In this document: in pieces, positions 26,185 to 35,745 of the stretch
Layout: the number at the start of each line of letters is the position of its first letter
Numbering within the stretch: the first letter of the stretch is position 1
Source: Pirellulaceae bacterium
GTDB taxonomy: Bacteria; Planctomycetota; Planctomycetia; Pirellulales; Pirellulaceae
Length of the DNA stretch: 64,000 nucleotides
Direction: 5' to 3'
Assembly: GCA_023382975.1 (NCBI GenBank)
Contig: JAHDXO010000058.1
Coordinates: 1-64,000, forward strand
The notes under the pieces: generated by a model
Told to the model about the DNA's origin: nothing
The model's input: only the letters and a program-made list of their open reading frames with translations
Databases searched by the model: none
Position numbers and translations under genes: made by a program

Positions 26185-26347
26185 CCTTCCTCGCGGCGCC
26201 GTGGGACTGCGGGCTCACGGCTCGGCCGCGTCGTTCGACAATGGGATCGTACTTTCCCCGGACACCGCGCAAGAACGGCCGGTTCGTGGTACGATAGCAG
26301 CCGTTCAGACCCCTGTAGTGCTCACGTTGAAAAGAAGGAGCATGAGA

Positions 26348-27895
26348 ATGCGCAGACGAGCTTCTTGCCTGGTGGCGAATGTGGCGATCGCGGTTTCTGC
26401 GGCCTTGTTGTCGACGGCACAAGCGGCGTCGGAGAGACCTAACATCCTGATTCTCTATGCCGACGACCTCGGCTTCGGCGATCTCGGCTGTTACAACCCC
26501 GCCTCGAAAATCCCTACGCCCCATCTCGATCGGCTCGCCTCGCAGGGCATGCGTTTCACCGACGGGCACAGCTCGTCCGGCATCTGTACGCCCAGTCGCT
26601 ACGCAATGCTGACCGGTCGGCACCACTGGCGCGACTTCCACGGCATCGTCAATGCCCTGGGCGCTTCCGTTTTCAAACCAGAACGTCTCACGCTTCCCGA
26701 GATGCTCCGGGCGAAAGGCTACGCCACCGCCGCCATCGGCAAATGGCACCTCGGCTGGAACTGGGACGCCATCAAAAGGCCCGGGGCCAAACCGCGCGGC
26801 GAAGGCAGGCAACAAGTCTGGGGACCGGAAGCCTTCGACTGGTCCAAGCCCATCCCGGACGGCCCGCTCGCCCACGGCTTCGATTACTATTTCGGCGACA
26901 CGGTCATCAATTTTCCGCCCTACTGCTGGATCGAAAACGACAAGGTGGTCGCGGCGCCCGACACGCTGATGGACACCTCGAAGTGGAAACCGATCAAAGA
27001 AGGCAACTGGGAATGCCGCCCCGGACCCATGATCACCGGCTGGGATCCCTACGAGAACATCCCGGAAACCACTCGGCGCGGCGTCCAGTACATCCACTCG
27101 CGCAAGGACAGCCAGCAACCGTTCTTCCTCTACTTCGCCTACCCCTCGCCGCACGCGCCCATCATCCCGAATGACCGGTTCGACGGCAAGTCCGAGGCCG
27201 GTCCCTACGGCGATTTCGTCTGTGAGACCGACGATTCCATCGGCCAGCTTCTGCGCGCGCTGGACGATTCCGGGCAGGCGGAGAGGACTCTCGTCATCTT
27301 TTCTGCCGACAACGGCCCGGAGCATTACGCCTACGCCCGTGACGAAAGGTTCGGCCACTGGTCCTCCCATCCCCTGCGCGGTTTGAAGCGCGACTTCTAC
27401 GAGGGCGGCCACCGAGTTCCTTTTCTGATCAAATGGCCGGGCGTCACCCAGCCGGGCGGCGTTTCCGACGCGATTGTTTCCCAGATCGACCTGATGGCCA
27501 CGCTTGCGGCCGCTCTCGGTTACGAGTTGCCCGCGGACGCCGCCGAGGATTCCCACGATCTGCTGCCGCTGCTCAAAGGCGAAGTCGAGTCCGTCCGCGG
27601 CACCCACATCCACAACACCAGCTCCGGACGTTATGCCATCCGCCACGGGGACTGGCTGCTGGTGGACAGCAAGGACGGCTACGTCTCCCGCCGCGACGCC
27701 GCGTGGGAAGCCCGGCACGGCTATCCGCCCGACGACGGTGGCCCGGTGGAACTGTACAATCTGAAGATCGACCTCCCGCAAAGGCAGAACATCGCTGCCG
27801 CCCATCCGGAAAAGGTCGCCGAGCTGCAAACCTTGCTCAAACGAATCCGTGAGCAAGGCCACTCTGCTCCGCGGTTGCAGGGAGCCGGTCCGTGA
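26348..27895 (+). CDS. Secreted formylglycine-dependent sulfatase (second)
   Basis: A 515-residue type I sulfatase with signal peptide (MRRRASCLVANVAIAVSAAL). Hallmarks are RPNILILYADDLGFGDLG, the CTPSRYAMLTG motif (Cys80, formylglycine site), IGKWHLGW and FSADNGPE. Its closest relatives by pattern are arylsulfatases, and it differs markedly from the other sulfatase in the window (CTPSR versus CWPTR), implying a different sulfate position or sugar. The second ATG at 26348 was chosen because it lies seven bases after AAGGAG, while the ATG at 26342 is too close. Confidence 0.9.
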   Translation: MRRRASCLVANVAIAVSAALLSTAQAASERPNILILYADDLGFGDLGCYNPASKIPTPHLDRLASQGMRFTDGHSSSGICTPSRYAMLTGRHHWRDFHGIVNALGASVFKPERLTLPEMLRAKGYATAAIGKWHLGWNWDAIKRPGAKPRGEGRQQVWGPEAFDWSKPIPDGPLAHGFDYYFGDTVINFPPYCWIENDKVVAAPDTLMDTSKWKPIKEGNWECRPGPMITGWDPYENIPETTRRGVQYIHSRKDSQQPFFLYFAYPSPHAPIIPNDRFDGKSEAGPYGDFVCETDDSIGQLLRALDDSGQAERTLVIFSADNGPEHYAYARDERFGHWSSHPLRGLKRDFYEGGHRVPFLIKWPGVTQPGGVSDAIVSQIDLMATLAAALGYELPADAAEDSHDLLPLLKGEVESVRGTHIHNTSSGRYAIRHGDWLLVDSKDGYVSRRDAAWEARHGYPPDDGGPVELYNLKIDLPQRQNIAAAHPEKVAELQTLLKRIREQGHSAPRLQGAGP

Positions 27896-27916
27896 GGGAT
27901 TCTGGACACGGCAATC

Positions 27917-28037
27917 CTAACCCGGATCATTTACGGGGGCGAGTTGTAGCACAGGCAGCTTGTCTGTGTTCCCCAAATGCAGGCTGGCAGCCTGTACTAC
28001 GGCCCCGCGGAGCACTTCCTGAATCATCCGGGCTAAC
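27917..28037. repeat. Palindromic intergenic repeat unit (REP/MITE-like)
   Basis: A 121-base unit between converging genes. Its ends, TAACCCGGATCATT (27918-27931) and the complement of AATCATCCGGGCTA (28022-28035), form an imperfect inverted repeat with two mismatches in fourteen. Inside are nested short hairpins, including CAGGCTGGCAGCCTG. It has no coding potential. It probably belongs to a dispersed family, which needs genome data. Confidence 0.55.
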
Positions 28038-28042
28038 GGTTC

Positions 28043-29191
28043 TTAGCGTGCGCCCCAGGCATGAGGATGCTTCGTCAGCAGCTCCCAAATGGTTTCGTGC
28101 AGGACTCTTGCCCGCTCGGGCGTGATGGGAATCAATTCGCCTCGATCGTGATGCATGTCAGGGCCGTACTTTTCCGGATCGTCATAGATCGTGAAATCCA
28201 GCGAATCGGGCTTCTGTGCGAAGATTGCCGCATAGAACAATGCGGCGATGGAATAGGCGGGCAGGCCCGCGCGAATGTGCTGCACGTCGGTGTAGAAATC
28301 TTTGATCGTGCGAATGCCGGGCATCTCGCCAGCCCGCATCTTCTTGTCGAGTTCGAAGAACAGCTCGCCGCCGGGAATGCGAACCAGCCGGCCTTGCTCC
28401 CAAAGCTCCGGGAAGTTTTCTTTGACGCCTTCGAACACCTGGTTGGTGTAATCGCGGGTCCGGCAGATGTTGCCGATCCAGGGCTTGTCGAAGTCACCTT
28501 GGTACGGTTTCTCCCACTGCGCCGCATAGTCGAATCCGTCGCGGTCGGGGAACTCGGCATCGCGGATTCGGCCGGATCGCTTCTTCATCTCGACGGCCCA
28601 TGCGGGCAGTTGGTCATCCGGCGGGACGATGCCGCCTTGCATGTTGGGCCAGACGGTATAAATGAAGACCTTGCCCTTGGGGTTCTTCTTCAGGAAGATC
28701 CGGATGATGTCGCTGGCGGCCGCGACATCGCCTACGTTGACCGGGCCATCGAACTGGGTGCCCCATAGCCCGTCGGTGACGTGATACAGCCGTGAGCCGA
28801 AGATCTGGATCACGATGGCGTCCCATTGGCCGGCGAAGAACGCTCTTGGTTTGAAGGCCGCCGACCGGGCCAGGTTTTCGTCCAGCGTCAGATCACCGCG
28901 GCTGGAAGCGGTTTGCGTTGCCGCATCCACCGGCCGACCCATCGCCCGCCACAGTTCGTTGCGGTGCTGCCAGGACTGCCAGCCGGCTCCGAGGAATGCG
29001 TCGCAATTCCACTGCTTTCCGGCGCTCTTGCCCAACTCCTCGTGGAAATCCGGCATCGCACTGCCCGTCAGGCTGTTGCCGAAATAGAACACGCGGACGG
29101 TGTTCGGCTTCGGTTCGGATTGCGAGTCGCCTGCGGCTGTTATCGAAGCTAGAATCGTCGCCGCGAAGATCGTGTTGGCTCTGATGTTCAT
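28043..29191 (-). CDS. Secreted SGNH-type esterase paralogue 1
   Basis: A 382-residue secreted protein with the SGNH hydrolase layout: block I VFYFGNSLTG (Ser40) and block V DVQHIRAGLP (Asp302, His305). The segments between are longer than in small GDSL esterases, and the family is common in planctomycetes without a known substrate. It is a clear paralogue of the gene at 35742-36932 (shared GNS block, ELWEQGRL and KLWEQGRL, HIRAGLPAY and HVRAGLPRY). Start supported by an AAAGG site and a signal peptide. It converges with the sulfatase gene. Confidence 0.7.
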   Translation of the reverse strand: MNIRANTIFAATILASITAAGDSQSEPKPNTVRVFYFGNSLTGSAMPDFHEELGKSAGKQWNCDAFLGAGWQSWQHRNELWRAMGRPVDAATQTASSRGDLTLDENLARSAAFKPRAFFAGQWDAIVIQIFGSRLYHVTDGLWGTQFDGPVNVGDVAAASDIIRIFLKKNPKGKVFIYTVWPNMQGGIVPPDDQLPAWAVEMKKRSGRIRDAEFPDRDGFDYAAQWEKPYQGDFDKPWIGNICRTRDYTNQVFEGVKENFPELWEQGRLVRIPGGELFFELDKKMRAGEMPGIRTIKDFYTDVQHIRAGLPAYSIAALFYAAIFAQKPDSLDFTIYDDPEKYGPDMHHDRGELIPITPERARVLHETIWELLTKHPHAWGAR

Positions 29192-29332
29192 TGGTCTTGC
29201 CTTTTGAGGATAGAGTCGCGCCGCTGCATGAAGTCGTCTCCCTGTTCGTGTCTGTCTTCCTCCTCGACGACCGCGTCAGAACCGCCCATGCGCAGAAGCG
29301 GAAATGGTTGGTGCGTGACTGCGAGTGAAACG

Positions 29333-30505
29333 TCAGCGGCCCGGCGGTTGGACCGTGACGTAGCCGAAGACCAGGTCGCGCAGGCCTTGGGCGCCGTGGA
29401 CGTGCTCGGTTTCCGGTCGGAAGGTGTGGACTTCTGCCCACGTTTCGCCGCGGTCGGCGCTGCGCAGGATGTTGAAGCGTTGCCGGTCGATGCTGATCAG
29501 CGTACCGCGATCGGAGGCAGCGAACTTTCCGCCGGGGACGGCCGCTGGCAGGTCGCGCCAGACTTTCCCGTCAGCGCTGGCTCGGGACTTCGCTCCGGCC
29601 AACCAGAACTCGCCCTGCACCACGCTGAGCATCACGCGGCTGGTGCCGGTCGGGAAAGGCCCCTCCCAGGAGTCACCGGCATCGCGCGAACGAAACACGT
29701 TCTGGCCGGCCGCGTCGGCGATCAACACGAGCTGGCCGTTGGATGCGATCCCGCTGTAGCCCTGGCAATGCTGGTTCAACGTCTGCGGTTCCAGCCAGGT
29801 CCAGGTCTTGCCCAGGTCGTCCGACGCGAACAGGTTGCCGAAGACCGGGTTCTCCGTCGAGCGATCGTTGCCCAGCGCGAGAAACCGCCCGCTGGCGTCG
29901 CCGCAGTAGACCGGCCCCACATGATGAGTCACCAGCTTGCGGGGTCGCGGATCGTTCTTGAACTGGTACAGTGAGAACGTGCTGATCGTCTTCCCGAGGT
30001 CCGGTGTCGCGGCCATGGTCATGTAGCCGCCGGTCACGAACACGCCTTTGCCGCCCGCGATGCCCCACGTTCCCGGCATGACCGTCGAGTCGCCGTTCGC
30101 TTCCTTGACCCCGAGCAGCTTCGTCTGCCCGTTGGTGAGATGCCGCCAGTTCTCGCCGTCTTCCGAAGCCAGCCATGCGGTCGGAGCTCCCCAGCCAATT
30201 GGCACGACGAATACGCCGCTGGAGTACGCAATCGCCTTCGTGGCCCACAGACCATGATCGGAGCCCGCGTGGCCCCAGAATACCTGGGTCCATGACTGAC
30301 CGTCGTCGCGGGACAGCAAGATCCGTCCGCCGTGTCCGACGGCGACGAACACGGGCGATTTCGGATCGGGCTTGAAATCACCGCCCGAGGGAATCTCCGT
30401 GCGCCGCCGGGCGCTGGCTTCGAGAAACTCAACGGACTCCTCCGCCGCACGCACGCTGATCGCCAGCGACGACACGGATAACACAATGATCGCGAGAAAC
30501 TTCAT
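29333..30505 (-). CDS. Secreted BNR/sialidase-like beta-propeller protein
   Basis: A 390-residue secreted protein (signal MKFLAIIVLSVSSLAISVRA) with repeated Asp-box/BNR motifs: LLSRDDGQSW, LASEDGENW, FASDDLGKTW, FRSRDAGDSW and LRSADRGETW. Five or more such repeats suggest a six-bladed propeller like sialidases or photosystem II assembly factors. No sialidase arginine triad is evident, so it may be a binding or other hydrolytic propeller. It is followed by the SGNH paralogue and preceded by the GH43 gene on the same strand, with 45 bases between stop and start, so these three may be one operon. Confidence 0.7.
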   Translation of the reverse strand: MKFLAIIVLSVSSLAISVRAAEESVEFLEASARRRTEIPSGGDFKPDPKSPVFVAVGHGGRILLSRDDGQSWTQVFWGHAGSDHGLWATKAIAYSSGVFVVPIGWGAPTAWLASEDGENWRHLTNGQTKLLGVKEANGDSTVMPGTWGIAGGKGVFVTGGYMTMAATPDLGKTISTFSLYQFKNDPRPRKLVTHHVGPVYCGDASGRFLALGNDRSTENPVFGNLFASDDLGKTWTWLEPQTLNQHCQGYSGIASNGQLVLIADAAGQNVFRSRDAGDSWEGPFPTGTSRVMLSVVQGEFWLAGAKSRASADGKVWRDLPAAVPGGKFAASDRGTLISIDRQRFNILRSADRGETWAEVHTFRPETEHVHGAQGLRDLVFGYVTVQPPGR

Positions 30506-30550
30506 GATTCTATCCAGTGCCAAATTTGCGATTCTCTTGCCGACAACGGT

Positions 30551-32044
30551 TCACTCATCCAACGGTTGGTAACGGAAGTAGTGGAACCGGGCTCTTGCCG
30601 CTCCCGTCGCAAACAGCGCCGGGCGCAGCGCGTGCCAGCCAACCGTAGTCATGCTGGAAACGTCCATCCCCGGTTGAAGGATGATCCACTGGCCATCGGG
30701 CGACTTGCAGTAGAAGCGAACATCCTGCTTGTCATTGACAATGCGAAGCGTCACGTTCGACCGGCCGATCTCCGGCTCGTCGGTTCGACCGTATCGTCGA
30801 AAGCCCTCTTGGACTCGCAGAAGTTTTTCTTCCGGCGAGATGGCCAGACCGATGTAGACATCGGGCGCGCCGAACAACATCAACCCCGCTAGGCCGTCCC
30901 CGGTGAGTTCCACTTCGGTTTCGATCTCGTAGGCCCGGTGCATGGCCATCATGGATAGAGGCTGCGACAGGCCCGGCTTGTCGCCGAACCCGTTCAGCAC
31001 GAGCGAGTCTGATTCCAGTTCGTACCGCGCGTCGTCGAATTGCCGATGAAACTGCCACTGCAGGCCCAGGCGACCGCCGTCAAATTCATCGCCCAGAGGC
31101 ATGACGGCTTCGCCTCTGAAGTCCTCCGCCTCGTCCGGCCATCGGTCCACCGCCCGGAACCAACCGTCTGCGGTCCACCGGATCGGTTCGATGAGCGTAC
31201 AGCGGCCGAGCGTACGATAGCCGTTCAGGTAGCCGTGCAGCACGCAATACCAGTCGTTCCCGGGGCCCTCGACCAACGTGCCGTGTCCCTTGGACCACCA
31301 CGCTTCGTCCCGATCCCAGGTGCGGATGATGGGGTTATGCGGCGAGTTTTCCCACGGGCCGAGCGGGCCATTCGAACGGGCCGATACGACCATGTGACTG
31401 GTCGCCGGCCCCGACGTTCCGCCTTGCGCACTGGTCAAGTAGTACCACTCGCCCCGTTTGGTCAACTTGGGCGACTCCAAACAGAAACACTCGATGGTCC
31501 AGTCGCGGGGAATCGGCCAGCCTTCGTACACCTGCGTCGCAGGCGTGATCGCCTTCCGTCCGTCCGCGGAGACCTCGACGGCGTAGCCGCCGGAAAGATG
31601 GACATACCGCCGACCTTCGTCATCGACCACGTGGCCGGGGTCGATTCGGCCCGCGCCAATCGAGACCGGTTTCGACCAGGGGCCGGTGATCCTGTCCGCG
31701 GTGACCACCCAATTCGTTCCCGCCGCCGGATAGTAGATGTAGAAGCGTCCGTCGTGCTTGACCAGGTCCGGCGCCCAGATGGAGCCATCCTGATTGACGA
31801 CGGCGTGGGCTACCGGCCGCCACGACCGCAGATCGTTGGACTGCCAGATCAACAGTCCCGGCTGAAACTCGAAGCTGGAATGCGTCATGTAGTAGTTATC
31901 GCCGTCCTTCAACACCGTTGGATCGGCCCAATTCCCGATCAGCAGCGGTCGGGCTTCCGTGGGACGCGGCGTCATCTTCGGCTCCGCGGCGAGCAGCAAC
32001 GAGGTGATCAGAAGTGCCGAAAGGGAAAGTGGTATTTGGCGCAT
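30551..32044 (-). CDS. Secreted GH43 beta-xylosidase/arabinofuranosidase
   Basis: A 497-residue GH43 enzyme. After the signal peptide the five-bladed propeller shows the three catalytic acids: NWADPTV (Asp41, base), RIDPGH (Asp135, pKa modulator) and CLESPK (Glu190, acid). WAPDLVKHDG is typical too. Residues about 320-497 form a jelly-roll like the C-terminal domain of GH43 beta-xylosidases (LGDEFDGGRLGLQWQFHRQF). It probably releases xylose or arabinose from side chains or oligosaccharides. The start at 32044 has AAAGAGA and a signal peptide; the upstream frame to 32359 looks non-coding. Confidence 0.88.
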   Translation of the reverse strand: MRQIPLSLSALLITSLLLAAEPKMTPRPTEARPLLIGNWADPTVLKDGDNYYMTHSSFEFQPGLLIWQSNDLRSWRPVAHAVVNQDGSIWAPDLVKHDGRFYIYYPAAGTNWVVTADRITGPWSKPVSIGAGRIDPGHVVDDEGRRYVHLSGGYAVEVSADGRKAITPATQVYEGWPIPRDWTIECFCLESPKLTKRGEWYYLTSAQGGTSGPATSHMVVSARSNGPLGPWENSPHNPIIRTWDRDEAWWSKGHGTLVEGPGNDWYCVLHGYLNGYRTLGRCTLIEPIRWTADGWFRAVDRWPDEAEDFRGEAVMPLGDEFDGGRLGLQWQFHRQFDDARYELESDSLVLNGFGDKPGLSQPLSMMAMHRAYEIETEVELTGDGLAGLMLFGAPDVYIGLAISPEEKLLRVQEGFRRYGRTDEPEIGRSNVTLRIVNDKQDVRFYCKSPDGQWIILQPGMDVSSMTTVGWHALRPALFATGAARARFHYFRYQPLDE

Positions 32045-32424
32045 CGCTATCTCTTTCTGTGACGAATCCGCTCGGCGCACGACGCGTTGCGGAAGAATTC
32101 GATCATTGGCGGCTTCCACGTTCTTTGCTCTGAAGGATGATTGCGCGCGTGCCGGTTGATCGTATCCGCCTCTCGTATCCCTAATGTCCCGATGTTGTCC
32201 GGCTTGGACAAGGCGGCCGCCACACGGCACTAAACCTAGCGGTGTGGGATGATGTCGCACCAGCGAGCACCTGCGCCGGCGTTCACAAATCGTTGCCGGA
32301 CAAGGCGTTCTGTTCGAAACGTGGAGAATGGTGGTCCAAACCGGCCTGTTTTGGGACATTTGCTGTCAGCACAATCTCTGCAAAATGCCGTGAGCGACCA
32401 GCTTGGTCGCCTAAGGGAAGAACC
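32045..32424. other. Divergent intergenic region
   Basis: A 380-base gap between the GH43 and PQQ-propeller starts. TTGTCC-ggctt-GGACAA lies near 32190-32210 and a seven-pair hairpin GCGACCA-GCT-TGGTCGC at 32394-32410 just before the AAGGGAAG ribosome site of the rightward gene. I see no gene. Both promoters should be here, but no box is convincing. Confidence 0.5.
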
Positions 32425-35400
32425 ATGAAGGCACTTGCAAGTCTCGCCGTGATATTCGTCGGATTGGCGTCCGTAGCAGTGGCCGCGACGCCGCCCTTTC
32501 CGCTGGCGCCGGCGTGGGTGTCGCGGGAGATGCAGCCGCCGATTCCGGCGTTCCGTGGTAGCGTGCTCCGCAAGGACGAGAGCAGGGTTCCCGCCTATGC
32601 CGACCGGATACGGCTTTCCATTTACCACCGGCAGGGGTTGGCGGACCCGGCCAGTTATGACTTTGCGCCACAACCGGTCGTGGCCAACGGTCGGGTGTAC
32701 GTCGGCTCGTCCAGCGACGAGGCGTTGTTCTGCCTCGACGCGGCCACCGGCAAACGGTTGTGGACGCTGCGCGTCGAAGGTCCGATCCGCTTCGCCCCGA
32801 TCGTGGACGCGGGAGCGGTTTATGTCTGTTCGGACGATGGTTCGGTGTATTGCGCGGACGCGGCGACGGGCGCGCAACGCTGGCAACAACGGATCGCGCC
32901 GCGCACGGGCTTTGCCCTGAACAATACCCGGTTGATGTCGGCGTGGCCGGTCCGCGGCGGGCTGACGCTGGCTGGCGGCAGGCTCTATTGTGCGGCCGGC
33001 GTGTTCCCCGAGCAGGGCGTGTTTCTGGCTGCGCTGGACCCGATCACGGGCGCACCGGCCTGGGTACGCGAGATCCCGAATGTCGTCAATGGCAGCCTGT
33101 TCGTGGACGGTGACACGCTCTGGACGCCGACGCATCGCACGACGCCGTGCCAGTTCGACCTCTCGACCGGCAAGCCGCGTTTGGATCCGTTGCCGATCCT
33201 GCTTGGTCGCGGCGCGGCGCAGATCTGGAGGCTCGACCGTCTCGTGGCTTGGGGGCCGGACGAGGGCGAGATCATCTACCTGCAATTGTCGCCCGACTCG
33301 AAGAGTCTCGGTGCAAGGACTAAACGCAGCGGCAGCCTGCCGCTGGGCGTGGTGTCTCCCTTGCACGGATGGTGTGCCGTCGCCGGGCCGACGCATTTCG
33401 TCCTGGTCCAGGACGACCGGGTGTTGGCGGTGGAGATTCCCAAGTTTCGCCAAGCGGTGGCGGACCGGTTGGCCGCCGCGAATGCTGGTGCCGAGCCGCC
33501 GGCGGAACTGGCGTCGTACGGCAAGCTGATGGGCAGCATCGCCGCCTCGGACAAACATCTTGGCGACCGGCTGGAGAAGCACGCGGCTTGGATTGCGCCG
33601 ATTCGCGGCGAGGAATCCTACCGCGCGGCGATTCTGGCGGGCGATTCGCTGATTCTGGGCGGCTTAAGAACGGTGCGGGTTCTCGATCTGCGGACGGGTG
33701 AACCCCGCTGGGGCGGCGCGGTGGACAGCCAAGTCTGGACGCTGGCGGCGGCGGATGACTCGCTGTATGCCGGCACGGATTCGGGGGCCGTGTATTGTTT
33801 CCGCAGCGGGGCCGGCCAACCGCAGGAAATCGCAACGCCGCACGTTCCGGCGGATCCAGCATTTGACGAGGTGGCCGCGCTCGCGGTCGCGCGGGCTGGG
33901 CGAGACAAAGGCATTTGTGTCGTGGCTGGCGGCGGCACCGGCAAATTGGCGGCCGCCATCGCGCAACGGTCGCAGTTCCACGTCGTCGTGCTCGAACCGG
34001 ACGCGGCGCGCGCCGGCGCACAGCGCCGCTATCTCGACGCGACCGGCCTGTATGGCCACCGGGTGGTGGTCCGGCAGGAGTCGGGCAACAATTTGACCGG
34101 CTATCCGTTTGGCTTGGCGAACCTGATGATCTCCGAGGACGCGGCGGTGCCGTATCCGCCCGGAACGTTGTTGCCACTGCTGCAGCCGTACGGTGGCGTG
34201 ATCGTCCTGCAAACGCCGGACGAACCAGCGTGGCGCGGGGCGGAGTTGTCGCCTTGGGAACCGGTCACGGGCGAGTGGCTCGCGGCCGCGCGCGGCGCGC
34301 TGCCGGGGGGCGGTCAGTGGCCGACGGCCAACGGTTCGCCCGGCAATTCGATGAACACCGGGGAAGGCCGGGTGCCCGCGGCCGGTGGGGCGCTGCGGCT
34401 GCAGTGGTTTGGCGAGCCGTACGCCACCGATTCGATCGATCGCCACGCCGTTCCCATGACCCCGCTGTTCGAGAACGGCATCGCCGTCATGCTGCGCCGC
34501 GGGGACATGGTCCTGACGCAGGACGCGTACAACGGCACGATCCTCTGGCGGCGTGAAGTGCCAGGCATCGAACGGGTGCTGGCCAGTCACAATTCCAGTC
34601 CGCTCACCTTCTCGGCAGATGGGAACTGGGTATTCGCCCTTGCCGGGGCCGAGTGCCTGCAGCTCGATGCGTTGACCGGCGAACACAAAGCCACGCTGAC
34701 CAGCGTCGCGGCCGGGACGGATTGGGGCTACATCGGGCCACATGACGGGATGCTGATCGGGACGAGCCAGGGCACCCCGGACTTCACTTCCACGGGCGGC
34801 CGGCAGGTCAGCGCGCTGAAAGACTGGTCCGCCAGCGCGCCGGCGGTAAGCCGAGACCTGTTCGCCATCGAGATTGCGACCGGAAAGAAACGGTGGACGT
34901 TCTCCGAGGGACGGATTCTCAACCCCACGATCGCCGTCGGCCGCGATCGGATCTTCCTTGCCCACAGCCGGAATGCCGCGGCCCTTGCGAATCCGGCGGG
35001 CAGCATGAAAATGGGCGACTGGATTGCCCAAGATGCCGCGGGCGGCGCTGAGATCGTTGCACTGGACGCCACCTCGGGCCGGCCGCTGTGGCGCCATCCG
35101 ATCACGCGCAATCTGGACGCCGAGAGCCATTGGATCATGTATTTGACTGCCACGGATGACTTCCTGCTGGCGACCCACACGTTCTTCAAACCGGACGGCC
35201 AGACGTCCCGGCGCGGCTATGACTTCGAGCTGTTCGATGCCGCGACAGGCGAGAGCCGGTGGACTCAGTGGCTGCCGGCCGAAAGCACTGGCCGGCACGC
35301 CGGCCTGAGTTACGGCAAGAACTCGCTGTCGTCGCGGCCGATCATCCTCGGCAACCGGTTCTATCTGCGTTCCAATCTTGGCAATCAGGCCACGCATGGC

Positions 35401-35745
35401 CTGGTGTACGGGTTTGATCTGCACAGCGGCCAGCCGTTGGGCAAAGGCGTGGAGACCGGAACGCACGATGCGGGGTGTTCGGTGGCGCTCGGCTCGCTGA
35501 ACGCGTTGTACTACCGAGACTATCAGCACGCCGTGTATGACATAACGACCGGGGCGCGATACCGGCTGAGCGGCGCGACGCGGCCCGCGTGCTGGCCGAG
35601 CACGATGCCGGTGGGCGGGATCGTTTTTGCGCCCGAAGGCGGCGCGGGCTGTTCGTGCGGGTTGTCGTATCAGGTCTCGTTCGCGCTAGCGCCCGATCCG
35701 GCCGCGGCGCCGGCGCCATCACAATCGCGGAAAGGAACCAGATGA
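32425..35745 (+). CDS. Secreted PQQ-like beta-propeller protein with Rossmann/methyltransferase-like insertion
   Basis: A 1,106-residue secreted protein. Quinoprotein-type blades are clear (VYVGSSSDEALFCLDAATGK, VYVCSDDGSVYCADAATGAQ, LDLRTGEPRWGG, ELFDAATGESRW). Between about residues 480 and 610 the propeller is interrupted by a segment with a glycine-rich loop, GICVVAGGGTGKLAAAIAQ, and an acidic strand end, HVVVLEPDAARAGAQRR, like the SAM-binding fold of methyltransferases. Blades resume after residue 640. Function is unknown; a PQQ dehydrogenase is not implied because the usual catalytic Asp/Ca site was not identified. Its stop overlaps the start of the SGNH gene (ATGA), so the two are co-translated. 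Confidence 0.75.
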   Translation: MKALASLAVIFVGLASVAVAATPPFPLAPAWVSREMQPPIPAFRGSVLRKDESRVPAYADRIRLSIYHRQGLADPASYDFAPQPVVANGRVYVGSSSDEALFCLDAATGKRLWTLRVEGPIRFAPIVDAGAVYVCSDDGSVYCADAATGAQRWQQRIAPRTGFALNNTRLMSAWPVRGGLTLAGGRLYCAAGVFPEQGVFLAALDPITGAPAWVREIPNVVNGSLFVDGDTLWTPTHRTTPCQFDLSTGKPRLDPLPILLGRGAAQIWRLDRLVAWGPDEGEIIYLQLSPDSKSLGARTKRSGSLPLGVVSPLHGWCAVAGPTHFVLVQDDRVLAVEIPKFRQAVADRLAAANAGAEPPAELASYGKLMGSIAASDKHLGDRLEKHAAWIAPIRGEESYRAAILAGDSLILGGLRTVRVLDLRTGEPRWGGAVDSQVWTLAAADDSLYAGTDSGAVYCFRSGAGQPQEIATPHVPADPAFDEVAALAVARAGRDKGICVVAGGGTGKLAAAIAQRSQFHVVVLEPDAARAGAQRRYLDATGLYGHRVVVRQESGNNLTGYPFGLANLMISEDAAVPYPPGTLLPLLQPYGGVIVLQTPDEPAWRGAELSPWEPVTGEWLAAARGALPGGGQWPTANGSPGNSMNTGEGRVPAAGGALRLQWFGEPYATDSIDRHAVPMTPLFENGIAVMLRRGDMVLTQDAYNGTILWRREVPGIERVLASHNSSPLTFSADGNWVFALAGAECLQLDALTGEHKATLTSVAAGTDWGYIGPHDGMLIGTSQGTPDFTSTGGRQVSALKDWSASAPAVSRDLFAIEIATGKKRWTFSEGRILNPTIAVGRDRIFLAHSRNAAALANPAGSMKMGDWIAQDAAGGAEIVALDATSGRPLWRHPITRNLDAESHWIMYLTATDDFLLATHTFFKPDGQTSRRGYDFELFDAATGESRWTQWLPAESTGRHAGLSYGKNSLSSRPIILGNRFYLRSNLGNQATHGLVYGFDLHSGQPLGKGVETGTHDAGCSVALGSLNALYYRDYQHAVYDITTGARYRLSGATRPACWPSTMPVGGIVFAPEGGAGCSCGLSYQVSFALAPDPAAAPAPSQSRKGTR

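Noticed and set aside
33664-35529. Long minus-strand frame opposite the PQQ-propeller gene
   Set aside because: No domain, no ribosome site, and the plus-strand propeller repeats are unmistakable.
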